From: Deltaproteobacteria bacterium
GTDB lineage: Bacteria > Desulfobacterota > Syntrophia > Syntrophales > UBA5619
Direction of reading: 5' to 3'
Assembly (NCBI GenBank): GCA_021817825.1
Contig: JAKAFS010000024.1
Span: 1-44,783 of the forward strand
Length of the DNA: 44,783 nucleotides
Part shown: piece after piece, positions 17,783 to 25,848 of the stretch
Layout: each line of letters opens with the position of its first letter
Position numbering within the stretch: position 1 is the stretch's first letter
Notes under the pieces: generated by a model
What the model was told of the DNA's origin: nothing
The model's input: the letters and a program-made list of their open reading frames with translations, nothing else
Database searches by the model: none
Made by a program: the position numbers and the translations under genes

Positions 17783-18446
17783 AGGTGGGCCGCTCCTTTC
17801 TGCCGAATTCCTCCCAGTAGACGAGATCCGCCAGGGGCTTCTTCGGCCGGGGATGCTTCCGATCTTCTTTCGGCCAGCCGAAGGCCAGGTAGGCCAGGAC
17901 CTTGTACTGCCCCATCCCCGTGGGGATCTTCATGATCTCCTTCATCTTCTTGGCATCCCGGGTGGTCCCCACCGGGGCATGGACCCAGCAGGCGCCGAGT
18001 CCGATCGAATGGGCCTGGAGGAGCATGTTCTCGCAGGTGGCGGAAAGATCGTAGGGCACATCCACCGACCCCTCCATCAGGGTGCCGAGGACGACGATGA
18101 TGACCGGGGCCTCCTTGCAGAACTCGGAAACCTCCCCCGAGTACATGAACCGGAGTACCTCGGCCCGTTTCACCGGGTCCTCGATCCCGGCGAACCGCTC
18201 CTGCATCTCGCCCAGGCAATACCAGGTGGTCATCCGGGAGCCGCTCCCGACCTTGGCGAGCTTGGCAATCTTGTTTTTCGTCTCCTGGTTCTTGACCACG
18301 ATGTACCGCCAGGGCTGGTAATTCTCGCCCGTGGCCGCCCACCGGCCCGCCTCCAAGACCTTGTCGATCATCTCCTCGGGAATCGGGTCGGGCTTGTACC
18401 GCCGGATGCTTTTCCGGCTGACGATCACCTCATGGATATCGCTCAT
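17775..18446 (-). CDS. Nitroreductase-family FMN oxidoreductase
   Basis: 223 residues. The nitroreductase fold is shown by SRKSIRRYKPDPIPEEMIDKVLEAG at the N-terminus (the FMN phosphate-binding Arg pair), GENYQPWRYIVV, and GACWVHAPVGTTRD then LAYLAFGWP near the end. Such enzymes use FMN and NAD(P)H and act on nitro groups, quinones, enones or, in some relatives, aromatic-ring or dehalogenation reactions; the substrate here is not predictable. GGAGGGG precedes the ATG at 18446, 14 bases after the amidohydrolase stop. It is the second gene of the catabolic run. Confidence 0.9.
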   Translation of the reverse strand: MSDIHEVIVSRKSIRRYKPDPIPEEMIDKVLEAGRWAATGENYQPWRYIVVKNQETKNKIAKLAKVGSGSRMTTWYCLGEMQERFAGIEDPVKRAEVLRFMYSGEVSEFCKEAPVIIVVLGTLMEGSVDVPYDLSATCENMLLQAHSIGLGACWVHAPVGTTRDAKKMKEIMKIPTGMGQYKVLAYLAFGWPKEDRKHPRPKKPLADLVYWEEFGRKERPTYE

Positions 18447-18460
18447 GCTCACCCCTCCCC

Positions 18461-19393
18461 TCACTTCAGCCGGAGGACTTTCCGGGCCGCCTCGCCGAGG
18501 ATCAGGTGGATCTCCTCGTCGGTGAACTTGATGTCCGTCTCCCTTTTGCGGAAGGCATCGACCCAGTCCTTGAGCGGGCACATGAGGTTCGGATAGGGGG
18601 CGTCGGTGGCAAAGAGGATCTTTTCAGGACCGGCCAGATCGATGATGTCCCGAAGCCACTGATAGAAGCGCGGTTTGGGGAGCCGGACATAGGGGTCCTG
18701 CCAGAGCGAAAGGTCCACATAGACATTGGGCATCCACATGGCGGCCTGGATCGCCTCCTGCCACCAGCCCACATCGCCGCAGTGGGCGAAGATGAAATCG
18801 ACTTCCGGATAGAGCGCCGCGGCCGTGGCGGCGTGGCGGGGGCAGGAGTACTCCCAGTTGAGGCGCGTCGCCGGCGCCCCGCCGGTGTGGATCAGGATCG
18901 GGATGTTCCACTCCCGCGCCTTTTCATAGATCCAGAAGCAGCAGGGGTCGTAGGGCATATAGCCCACGCCGGGGTGCATCTTGAACCCCTTCATCCCCCA
19001 TTCGTGGTACATCTCTTCGCAGTGCTTGAGGGCGCCGTTGCGGCGGGGATCGATGGCCACAAAGGGGATGAACCGGTCCGGATGGCGCTGCGCCGCCTTG
19101 GCGTAGTGTTTGTTCGTGTCGAAGATGTTCATCGGCGATTCGCCGTAGACCAGGCCGTAGTCCACGCCGAAGATGACCGACTTGTCGACGCCGGCCTTGT
19201 CCATCTCGGCGACGATATTGTCGCCGTTGGGATCGATCAGGGGCCGCACCACCTTGTCGGTGAAATCCTTGTCGGAGATGTCCACGTGATGGCTCTTCCG
19301 GTACATCATGGTGAAGCTCTTCTGGGCGCCGCGAATGTAGTCTCCCTGCACCGTGCCTTTGACAACCATGTGCCGATGAACGTCGATGATCAT
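18461..19393 (-). CDS. Amidohydrolase 2 family (ACMSD-like) metal-dependent hydrolase or decarboxylase
   Basis: 310 residues with a TIM-barrel metallohydrolase pattern: metal-binding His6 and His8 in IIDVHRHM, KMHPGVGYMP, LIHTGG, IFAHCGD and the strand-8 aspartate in FATDAPYPN. The family includes non-oxidative decarboxylases (ACMSD, gamma-resorcylate decarboxylase) and hydrolases. AAGGAG lies eight bases before the ATG at 19393; an in-frame TTG two codons upstream is less likely. As first gene of the minus-strand run it may act on the intact substrate or on a ring-opened product. Confidence 0.9.
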   Translation of the reverse strand: MIIDVHRHMVVKGTVQGDYIRGAQKSFTMMYRKSHHVDISDKDFTDKVVRPLIDPNGDNIVAEMDKAGVDKSVIFGVDYGLVYGESPMNIFDTNKHYAKAAQRHPDRFIPFVAIDPRRNGALKHCEEMYHEWGMKGFKMHPGVGYMPYDPCCFWIYEKAREWNIPILIHTGGAPATRLNWEYSCPRHAATAAALYPEVDFIFAHCGDVGWWQEAIQAAMWMPNVYVDLSLWQDPYVRLPKPRFYQWLRDIIDLAGPEKILFATDAPYPNLMCPLKDWVDAFRKRETDIKFTDEEIHLILGEAARKVLRLK

Positions 19394-19521
19394 GCTCAAT
19401 CTCCTTTCCGGTGGTTAGTTGTTTTTAGTAGCAGTTCGAAGGGATAAGGCTCAGGCCTGTTTTCGGCAATGGATGCTGCGATCTCGGCAGGGGGCGTTCC
19501 GAATTGCGTCCATGCGATTTC

Positions 19522-20253
19522 CTATGCCGAAGTGCCTGCCAAAGATTCCCCTTGCTCCTCGCCCGCCAGACAGCGGATCACCTGATCCCGGGCATTCTGG
19601 ATATGGTTGCGCAGGATCTCCATGCTTCCCAGGACATCCTTTTTCTTCATCCGCTCCAAGAGGCGGCGATGCTCCGCCGCCGAGGCGGCCATTCTTTCGG
19701 GACTGTAGTTTTCCAGCTTCACGCGCATGAAGATATGCTCGAAGTTTCTCCTCAAGAGACGCCTCAGGACTTGGTTGCCGCTCATGGTCGCGATCTGAAG
19801 ATGAAACTCCGTATCCAGGCGAAACTTTTCACTCGTGTATCGCGGCGGCGTGCACTTTTCATGGTCCCGGAGGATCTGGGAAAGGAGCGACATGCCTTCC
19901 GGAGACCACCGTTCGATCGCCTGCCGGACCGCATAGACCTCCAGGGCTTCCCGGACCCCGAAGGCCTCCCACACCTCCTGTAGGTCCATGGGCTTTACGT
20001 AGAAGCCGCAGTAGTTTTCATAGGCGACGAACCCATCCTGCAACAGGCGGTTCAGGGCATTGATGATCGGGGTCTGGGAAATCTTGAGCATCCTGACCAG
20101 ATCCTGATAGACCAGCCGCTGCCCGGGCACCAGCTTGTGATCGAAAATCATGTTTTTGATACTGTTATAGGCCTCCCTGATCAGGGGGGTGTTCTTCCCG
20201 TAGCTGTTCTTTTTTTCAGAGACTTTTGTTTCCGCTGCTTTTTTGGTGGCCAT
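19522..20253 (-). CDS. GntR-family regulator with FCD effector domain
   Basis: 243 residues. A winged helix-turn-helix covers about residues 25-90 (LIREAYNSIKNMIFDHKLVPGQRLVYQDLVRML, then ISQTPIINALNRLLQDGF); the FCD all-helical ligand domain follows from about 97 (FGVREALEVYAVRQAIE) with metal-ligand residues LDTEFHLQI, EHRRLLERM and RNHIQNA. FCD regulators commonly sense organic acids or acyl-CoA-like metabolites, often as repressors. It sits exactly between the two divergent catabolic runs, so it probably controls both. The N-terminus carries a Lys/Ala-rich extension. AAGGAG lies 14 bases before the ATG, a somewhat long spacing. Confidence 0.92.
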   Translation of the reverse strand: MATKKAAETKVSEKKNSYGKNTPLIREAYNSIKNMIFDHKLVPGQRLVYQDLVRMLKISQTPIINALNRLLQDGFVAYENYCGFYVKPMDLQEVWEAFGVREALEVYAVRQAIERWSPEGMSLLSQILRDHEKCTPPRYTSEKFRLDTEFHLQIATMSGNQVLRRLLRRNFEHIFMRVKLENYSPERMAASAAEHRRLLERMKKKDVLGSMEILRNHIQNARDQVIRCLAGEEQGESLAGTSA

Positions 20254-20334
20254 GTCTTTTATTTCTGCTCCTTCTGCGAGTCGACCGGTGGGGTCGTAAA
20301 TTTGATAAAATTTCTTCCAGAATTGAAATCTTTT

Positions 20335-20454
20335 GTCAAGAAAAAATTAAATTTAATTTTTCGTCATCCCTTATTGGCAGGGCACAATGATTAATATATA
20401 TTTAATTTAACTAAGAAAATAAAATATCGCCGTCTTTGATATTTTTTTCTTGAC
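20335..20454. promoter_or_regulatory. AT-rich divergent control region with mirror-image sites
   Basis: In a GC-rich window the 318-base gap 20254-20571 is strikingly AT-rich. GTCAAGAAAAAA (20335-20346) is the exact inverted repeat of TTTTTTCTTGAC (20443-20454), so a TTGACA-like -35 box faces outward on each strand. Between them lies an exact 20-bp palindrome of A and T runs at 20342-20361. These are plausible GntR operator and divergent promoter elements; no classical FadR-type operator was recognised. Confidence 0.45.
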
Positions 20455-20477
20455 ATCTTTAGGCCGTTGTATATTAT
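20450..20477 (+). promoter_or_regulatory. Sigma-70-type promoter of the carboxyltransferase operon
   Basis: TTGACA (20450-20455), a 16-base spacer and TATTAT (20472-20477), about 95 bases upstream of the ATG at 20572. The -35 box is perfect and the -10 differs at one base. TGCATGCA (20496-20503), an 8-bp palindrome just downstream of the likely start site, could be a repressor operator. Confidence 0.6.
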
Positions 20478-20571
20478 CAAAAATAAAATTTTATTTGCAT
20501 GCATTTTCGAGACTGAGGCCCGAAAAGCAGCTTGGGGGATTTGCCTGAACCGACAAACGTAGGATCGCAAA

Positions 20572-22137
20572 ATGGCTGATGTGACGACCTGGGAAAAGGA
20601 ACTTGCGAAGCTGGAAGCCAAGGAGACCAAGGCGCTGCAAGGCGGCGGGGAAGCGGCGTTGCAGAAGCTGCGGGACAAGGGGTGCCTCACGGCGCGGGAA
20701 CGGATCGGGTATCTTCTGGACCAGGGCAGTTTCGTGGAGTTGAACCTGCTGGCCGAGCACCAGTGCCGTGATTTCGGCATGGACAAAAAACGGTTCCCGG
20801 GCGACGGCGTGGTGACGGGATACGGGACCATCGAGGGCCGGAAGGTCTTCATCTTTTCGGAAGACACCACGGTCCTCGGCGGCTCGACCGGAAAGGTGCA
20901 CGGGGCCAAGATCCATTATCTGCTGAGAATGGCTCGGGAGAACATGGCTCCGGTCATCTGCCTGAACGCCTCGGCAGGCGCCCGAATCCAGGAAGGGATG
21001 GACAATGTCTACGGCATCACGGGCGTCTTCCATGAGAACATCCTCAATTCGGGCATCGTCCCGCAGCTTGCCGCCATCATGGGGGACTGCACCGGAGGCG
21101 CCGCCTACTCCGCGGCCCTCTGCGATTTCATCGTCCAGGTGGAGAAAACCTCCCATATGTTCATTACCGGGCCTGCGGTCATCAAAGAGGTGACCGGCGA
21201 AGAGGTCTCCTTCGAGGACCTGGGAGGCGCCAGGACCCACAGCACGAAATCGGGCGTCGTTCACCTGGCCGCCCGGGACGACAAGGATTGCCTGGACCGG
21301 ATCCGCGGGCTCCTCGAATTTCTTCCCCAGAACAACCGGGAAAAGCCGCTCCGGAAACCGACCGCCGATCCCTGGAACCGGGAGACGCCGGAGCTGACGG
21401 ACATCGTCCCGATTCAGATGTCCAAATCCTACGACATGAAACAGGTCATCGCCGCCATCGTGGACGAGAAAGATTTTTTCGAGATCCATCCCGGCTTTGC
21501 CAGGAATCTGATCGTCGGGTTCGCCCGGATGGCAGGCAGTGCCGTCGGGATCGTGGCGAACAACCCCCGCGTCCAGGGGGGCTGCATCGACATCGACGCC
21601 TCCGACAAGGCGGCCCGGTTCATCCGCACCTGCGACGCCTTCAACATCCCCCTGGTAAGCCTGGTGGACGTGCCCGGCTTTCTGCCCGGCGTCCTCCAGG
21701 AGCGGGGGGGGATCATCCGCCACGGCGCCAAGATGCTCTATGCCTGGACCGAGGCCACGGTCCCCAAGATCTCCTGCATCTTGAGAAAGATGTACGGCGG
21801 CGCCATTCCGGCGATGGGGGTCCATCAGATCGGCTTCGACCAGGTCTTTGCCTGGCCTTCGGCGGAGATGCAGATGGTGGGCGCCGAGCCGTCGGTCAAG
21901 ATCCTCTACCGCCAGGAGATCGAACAGGCGGAAGATCCGGCGGGATATGTGGAGAAAAAGATCGAAGAGTATCGGGAGCTCTACCTCACCCCTTACCACT
22001 CCGCCTCCCGTTCGGTCATCGACGCGGTAATCCATCCCAAAGACACGCGCAAGCGGATCATCTCCGCATTGGCCATGCTGGAGGAAAAGGCCGAGCCGGC
22101 CCGGCCCTTCCGCAAGCACGGCAATATCCCCTTGTGA
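20572..22137 (+). CDS. Acyl-CoA carboxyltransferase subunit (PccB/MmdA-like)
   Basis: 521 residues, the size of propionyl-CoA carboxylase beta, methylmalonyl-CoA decarboxylase alpha and related biotin-dependent carboxyltransferases. Two crotonase-like halves are visible: the N-terminal half with GYGTIEGRKVFIFSEDTTVLGGSTG, NASAGARIQEGM and GDCTGGAAYSAALCDF, and the C-terminal half from about residue 295 with GFARMAGSAVGIVANNP, LVDVPGFLPGVLQE and MYGGAIPAMG. It moves a carboxyl group between biotin and an acyl-CoA, either to carboxylate or, with a membrane partner, to decarboxylate. No biotin-carrier, biotin carboxylase or membrane beta subunit is in the window, so the direction is open. AGGA lies before the ATG. 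Confidence 0.92.
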   Translation: MADVTTWEKELAKLEAKETKALQGGGEAALQKLRDKGCLTARERIGYLLDQGSFVELNLLAEHQCRDFGMDKKRFPGDGVVTGYGTIEGRKVFIFSEDTTVLGGSTGKVHGAKIHYLLRMARENMAPVICLNASAGARIQEGMDNVYGITGVFHENILNSGIVPQLAAIMGDCTGGAAYSAALCDFIVQVEKTSHMFITGPAVIKEVTGEEVSFEDLGGARTHSTKSGVVHLAARDDKDCLDRIRGLLEFLPQNNREKPLRKPTADPWNRETPELTDIVPIQMSKSYDMKQVIAAIVDEKDFFEIHPGFARNLIVGFARMAGSAVGIVANNPRVQGGCIDIDASDKAARFIRTCDAFNIPLVSLVDVPGFLPGVLQERGGIIRHGAKMLYAWTEATVPKISCILRKMYGGAIPAMGVHQIGFDQVFAWPSAEMQMVGAEPSVKILYRQEIEQAEDPAGYVEKKIEEYRELYLTPYHSASRSVIDAVIHPKDTRKRIISALAMLEEKAEPARPFRKHGNIPL

Positions 22138-22304
22138 TGGTCGACACGGACGGGAAGCACGACTGAAAGACAACGCAGGATTCAAAGGGAACGGGATCTG
22201 TCCTGCACGAGAGGGGACGCAATAGAGGCTGTCATCCATAGCGGGCGCAAGCGGAACGGCGGATTTCAAAAAATGCGCTCTGTAGAGGAATCGAGGCACT
22301 CTGT

Positions 22305-23207
22305 ATGAGCAAAAAGATCAGCAGTCTCAGTGAAGCGGTGGCGCAGATTCCCGACGGCGCCTCGCTCGGCCTGCCCGGTTTTTCCATCTCCCGCAATGCG
22401 ATCGCCTTTGCCCATGAAATGATCCGCCAGGGAAAGCGGCATCTCACCATCACCGCCCCGGTGGCGGGGCTGGACGCCGAACAGATGGTGGCGGCCAAGG
22501 CCGTCGATCGCCTGGTCTACAGTTGCGGCACCCTGGACAAGTATGGTCCCGTGGCCACCATCAACCGCTATATCGACGAGGGGACCCTGCTTGCCGAGGA
22601 GTACAGCATCTTTTCCCATGAGTTGCGTTATTTCGCCGGCTCGATCGGGATTTCCTATGTGCCCTGCAATTCCCTGCTCGGTTCCGATGTGCTCAAAAGG
22701 CTCCTGGAAGTGGCGCCGGAAAACGTCAAGGAAAGCCGTTGCCCCTTCACCGGGGAAAAGCAGGTCCTCCTCAGGGCGCTCCAGCCCGATGTGGGGGTGA
22801 TCGTGGCCAATTATGCCGACCGGCACGGCAATACGGTCGTCGAAGGGCCCTACTGGCACATCAAGGAGATGGCCCATGCCGCCAAGAAGGTCCTGGTCAT
22901 CGCCGAGCAGATCGTTCCCGATGCTTTCATCACCGATCGGCCCGAAATGACCACCATCGCCGGCGCCGTGGTGGATATGCTGGTCGAACTGCCCTGGTCC
23001 GCCTATCCCACCTCGCTCTATCGCCGCTTTTTTAATGATACGGCGACCACCGAGATCTACACCCAGGCGAACCGCACCGAGCCGACCATGCAGGCCTACC
23101 TGGATCAATACGTCTACGGCGTGAAGGACCACTTTGAATACCTGGAAAAATCGCTCGGCTTTCAGGCGCTGATGGAGCAGATGGCCGTGCCGGGAAAGGG
23201 CTACTGA
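22305..23207 (+). CDS. CoA-transferase subunit A (GctA/IpdA-like), carrying sequencing-adapter sequence
   Basis: 300 residues of the family I CoA-transferase alpha type, as in glutaconate CoA-transferase A. GASLGLPGFSISRNAIAFAHEMIRQGK is the typical N-terminal CoA-binding stretch, followed by CNSLLGSDVLKRL, CPFTGEKQVLLRALQPDVGVIVANYADRHGN and KKVLVIAEQIV. It would move CoA between an acyl-CoA donor and a carboxylic acid together with the next gene. Residues 244-253 (NDTATTEIYT) are not natural: they translate the Illumina P5 oligonucleotide at 23034-23062. The frame is kept on both sides, so the true residues there are unknown. The downstream part (AYLDQYVYGVKDHFEYLEK) is again family-like. 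Confidence 0.85.
   Translation: MSKKISSLSEAVAQIPDGASLGLPGFSISRNAIAFAHEMIRQGKRHLTITAPVAGLDAEQMVAAKAVDRLVYSCGTLDKYGPVATINRYIDEGTLLAEEYSIFSHELRYFAGSIGISYVPCNSLLGSDVLKRLLEVAPENVKESRCPFTGEKQVLLRALQPDVGVIVANYADRHGNTVVEGPYWHIKEMAHAAKKVLVIAEQIVPDAFITDRPEMTTIAGAVVDMLVELPWSAYPTSLYRRFFNDTATTEIYTQANRTEPTMQAYLDQYVYGVKDHFEYLEKSLGFQALMEQMAVPGKGY
23034..23062 (+). other. Illumina P5 adapter sequence embedded in the assembly
   Basis: All 29 bases match, from my knowledge of it, the Illumina P5 flow-cell oligonucleotide (starting AATGATACGGCGACC and ending GATCTACAC). It is preceded by six T, like the poly-T spacer of the grafted oligo. It translates as NDTATTEIYT after two Phe, a string known as a contaminant in sequence databases. 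A pure insertion of 29 or 35 bases would break the frame, which is intact, so native bases were probably replaced rather than merely interrupted. Confidence 0.97.
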
Positions 23208-23235
23208 TGGAAAACCAAAAACGGAGACCTGTTGC

Positions 23236-23991
23236 ATGACTGAGTTCAGCCTTTCCGAGCTGATGGTCGTCTGCGCCTCCCGGGGATTCAAGGACGACAC
23301 CAGCGCCTTGATCGGCATCGGCCTCCCCTATGTGGCCGGGGTCCTGGCCAAGATGACCCATGCCCCCAATCTCACGATCATCATGGAGCTCGGCGTCTTC
23401 GGCAGCCATCCGGTCGACAACGCCGTCGGGATCGCCGATCCCCGCTCCTGGTATCATGCCAAGAAATTCGGCGGCTTTCTGGATACGATGGGGATGATCC
23501 TGCACCGCGGCCGCTGCGACGCGGGCCTGTTGGGAACCCTCTGCATCGACGCCTACGGCAACATCAACAGCACGACCGTTCCGGTCAACGGCAAGTCCAA
23601 ACACATCACCGGCAGCGGCGGGGCCAACGACATCGCCTCGCGGGCCCAAAACGTCATGGTGATTACGCGCCATGAACGACGAAAGCTGGAGGAAACCAGT
23701 TACTTCGTGACCAGCCCGGGAAATTTGCAGGGAGGCGACTCGCGCCGGGAAGCCGGCCTGATCGGCAACGGCCTCACCCTGGTGATTACCGACAAGGCCG
23801 TTTTCGAACCCCACCCTGAAACCAAACGGCTGCAACTACAGAGCATTCACCCCGGGATTTCCCCGGAAGAGATCGTCTCCGAGACGGGCTTTGCAGTGAA
23901 TGTCGTGGGGATTCCCCGGACCGCCCCGCCGACTCCGGAGCAGATCCGGCTGATCCGCGAGGTGATCGACCCGGACCGTTTATACACCTGA
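23236..23991 (+). CDS. CoA-transferase subunit B (GctB/IpdB-like)
   Basis: 251 residues, matching glutaconate CoA-transferase B and related beta subunits. The catalytic glutamate that forms the CoA thioester is probably Glu51 in TIIMELGVFG, the position of Glu54 in GctB. Other family segments are GLPYVAGVLAKMTHAPNL, RGRCDAGLLGTLCIDAYGNIN and the glycine-rich GSGGANDIASRA. Related IpdB proteins act as ring hydrolases in steroid catabolism, so a hydrolase role is a less likely alternative. It starts 28 bases after subunit A, with GGAG upstream. Confidence 0.92.
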   Translation: MTEFSLSELMVVCASRGFKDDTSALIGIGLPYVAGVLAKMTHAPNLTIIMELGVFGSHPVDNAVGIADPRSWYHAKKFGGFLDTMGMILHRGRCDAGLLGTLCIDAYGNINSTTVPVNGKSKHITGSGGANDIASRAQNVMVITRHERRKLEETSYFVTSPGNLQGGDSRREAGLIGNGLTLVITDKAVFEPHPETKRLQLQSIHPGISPEEIVSETGFAVNVVGIPRTAPPTPEQIRLIREVIDPDRLYT

Positions 23992-24035
23992 ATCTCAGGC
24001 GCCATTTTAAAAATCAAAACAGGGGAGGCAAACAG

Positions 24036-24914
24036 ATGGGCGAACTTAAGTTCCTGGCAATGAGCGATCTCGAAGGAAGGCACGACCTGGTCAAAAAACT
24101 GCTCGCTGCGGATCTGTCCAAGTATGATTTGCTGCTCTACAAAGGCGACACCCCCGACCCCCAGGTGTACAAGAAGATCCGGCGGGCCATGACCCTCTCG
24201 GGCAACCAGTGGGCGGCGCGCACCTCGACCGGCATTTACGACGAACACGAGGAATCCCGCAAGGCCTTCAAAAAATCGGTCGAGGACTCGACGATCATCA
24301 ACAACCTCTTCGGCGAGATCAAAAAGAAGCTCCCCATTTACGGCGTCCTGGGGAACTCCGACACGGTGCCCACAATGATCGCCCCGAAGATCGGCATGGA
24401 AGCGGTCGATTTCGGCAAACACATCAACCTCGTGCACAATAGGATCGAGCAGTTCAAGGGCTTCACCCTGGTGGGTTATAACGGCCGGGTCCGCTATCTG
24501 GACGAGGAGATCGTCGAAGCCCCGCAACTTTCCTTTCTCGAAGAAAACGCCCTGGCGGGCTTGCAGAAGCTGTTCAAGCAGGTCGATCCCGCAAAAACGA
24601 TCTTCGTGACCCATGCGCCCCCTTACGGGATTCTCGACAAGGTGGCCCCGGAATGGGTCTCCTACGGCGTGGGCACCTACGGGGAGAAGGCCAAGGACGG
24701 CCATATCGGCGCCGATGCCTTTCGGACGATCGCCTTCGAGTACCAACCGCTGGTCCATACCTTCGGTCACATCCACGAAACTCCCGGTGTGGAAAAGCAC
24801 GGCCGGACGACCTTCATGAACGGCGGCGCCATGGGCGAAACCGAAGAGATGGAAGAAGTCACGATCAGGAACGGCAACGTCAGCTGCCGGTGGATCAAGA
24901 TCAGCGATCTGTAG
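24036..24914 (+). CDS. Metallophosphoesterase-like protein, copy A
   Basis: 292 residues of the calcineurin-like phosphoesterase fold: Asp11-Leu-Glu13 in MSDLEGRHD, Gly37-Asp38 in LLYKGDTPD, Gly106-Asn-Ser-Asp109, His193 in VTHAPPYG and Gly244-His-Ile-His247. The first motif is normally DxH; here the metal-binding His is Glu. GNSD replaces GNHD, a change also tolerated in some phosphodiesterases. Residues 45-100 form a charged insertion (KKIRRAMTLS to FGEIKKKL). It would hydrolyse a phosphomono- or diester in the cytoplasm; substrate unknown. By eye it is about 93% identical (19 differences in 292) to the second copy, with an NTase-like gene between. Confidence 0.85.
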   Translation: MGELKFLAMSDLEGRHDLVKKLLAADLSKYDLLLYKGDTPDPQVYKKIRRAMTLSGNQWAARTSTGIYDEHEESRKAFKKSVEDSTIINNLFGEIKKKLPIYGVLGNSDTVPTMIAPKIGMEAVDFGKHINLVHNRIEQFKGFTLVGYNGRVRYLDEEIVEAPQLSFLEENALAGLQKLFKQVDPAKTIFVTHAPPYGILDKVAPEWVSYGVGTYGEKAKDGHIGADAFRTIAFEYQPLVHTFGHIHETPGVEKHGRTTFMNGGAMGETEEMEEVTIRNGNVSCRWIKISDL

Positions 24915-24938
24915 AGACAAAAAAAGGGGGAAACGCCC

Positions 24939-25826
24939 ATGACTCTGTCCGATACGGAAAAGCAGGGGATCGTGAATTCCATCGCCCGGTACTATGAAGG
25001 CGCCTGTCAGGCGAAGCTGGCGGACGGGCTGGAAGGCTTCTACATCTTCGGCAGCTATGCCTTCGGGAAGATCAGCCTGGATATCCCGGACATCAATTAT
25101 TTCCTCCTCCTCAAGGAAGGGGTGGCGCCGGAATTCTTTCTCCAGCACGCCGATATCCTGAAAGACGTCGTGAACCGCTTTAAGGACGTGGCCACGGTCC
25201 GGCCGGAATACCGGCCGACCCGCTATATGCTCCCCAGGACCAAAGGGCCCGAGTTTGCAGTCTTCCTCTGCCTCCGTTACGCCCGCATGGAAGACCGGCT
25301 GGGGCCCATCCCCTTCTGGATGGGCTGGAATCTGGAGGCCGTTCTGAAGACCCGCAAGCTGGTCTTCGGAAGAGACGGCCTGGCGGATGTCGTTCAGCCG
25401 CCGCCCACCAAAGACTACATCAAGGAATATTTCCCCGAGGCCTTTTCCCGGGTCTACCAGACCTTGGAGAGCGCCCCCTTCCAATATATCTTCCCCGAAG
25501 AAAGCGAGATGCTGATGCACGAGGCCCACAAGGTGGCCCAAATGGCCTCGATCGGTTTCGGCGTGGTCTTGGCCCTTGACGCACAGGAGATCGCGCAGAA
25601 CAAGTGGCTCGAATACATGGAGGACAAACGCAAACTCGTCGAGTTCTACAGGTCGAGATACGACGAAGCCACGGCCGTCAACGTGGAAACCATGCTCGAT
25701 GTGCGGGAGAACTGGGCAAAACATGCGAAGAATCCGGAGATGGCCTTCAAGATGTACAAGGCGGCCATCGCTATCTGTACCCGTCTGAAGGCCCGTCATC
25801 GCGAGATGTTGGGCGAATCAGGCTGA
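24939..25826 (+). CDS. Nucleotidyltransferase-fold-like protein, probable degenerate active site
   Basis: 295 residues. Near the N-terminus FYIFGSYAFGKISLDIPDINYFLLL resembles the GS...DxD core of the polymerase-beta-type nucleotidyltransferase fold: Gly38-Ser39 then Asp51-Ile-Asn53. The second metal-binding Asp is Asn, so catalysis may be lost or altered. The rest is largely helical with no motif I can name (PPPTKDYIKEYFPEAFSRVYQ; a C-terminal helical part EMAFKMYKAAIAICTRLKARHRE). It has a GGGGGAAACGCCC ribosome-binding region and lies 24 bases after copy A of the phosphoesterase. The family call rests on one motif; the gene itself is certain from coding pattern and packing. Confidence 0.7.
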   Translation: MTLSDTEKQGIVNSIARYYEGACQAKLADGLEGFYIFGSYAFGKISLDIPDINYFLLLKEGVAPEFFLQHADILKDVVNRFKDVATVRPEYRPTRYMLPRTKGPEFAVFLCLRYARMEDRLGPIPFWMGWNLEAVLKTRKLVFGRDGLADVVQPPPTKDYIKEYFPEAFSRVYQTLESAPFQYIFPEESEMLMHEAHKVAQMASIGFGVVLALDAQEIAQNKWLEYMEDKRKLVEFYRSRYDEATAVNVETMLDVRENWAKHAKNPEMAFKMYKAAIAICTRLKARHREMLGESG

Positions 25827-25848
25827 CCGAAGAAAGGGAGGAAGACAG

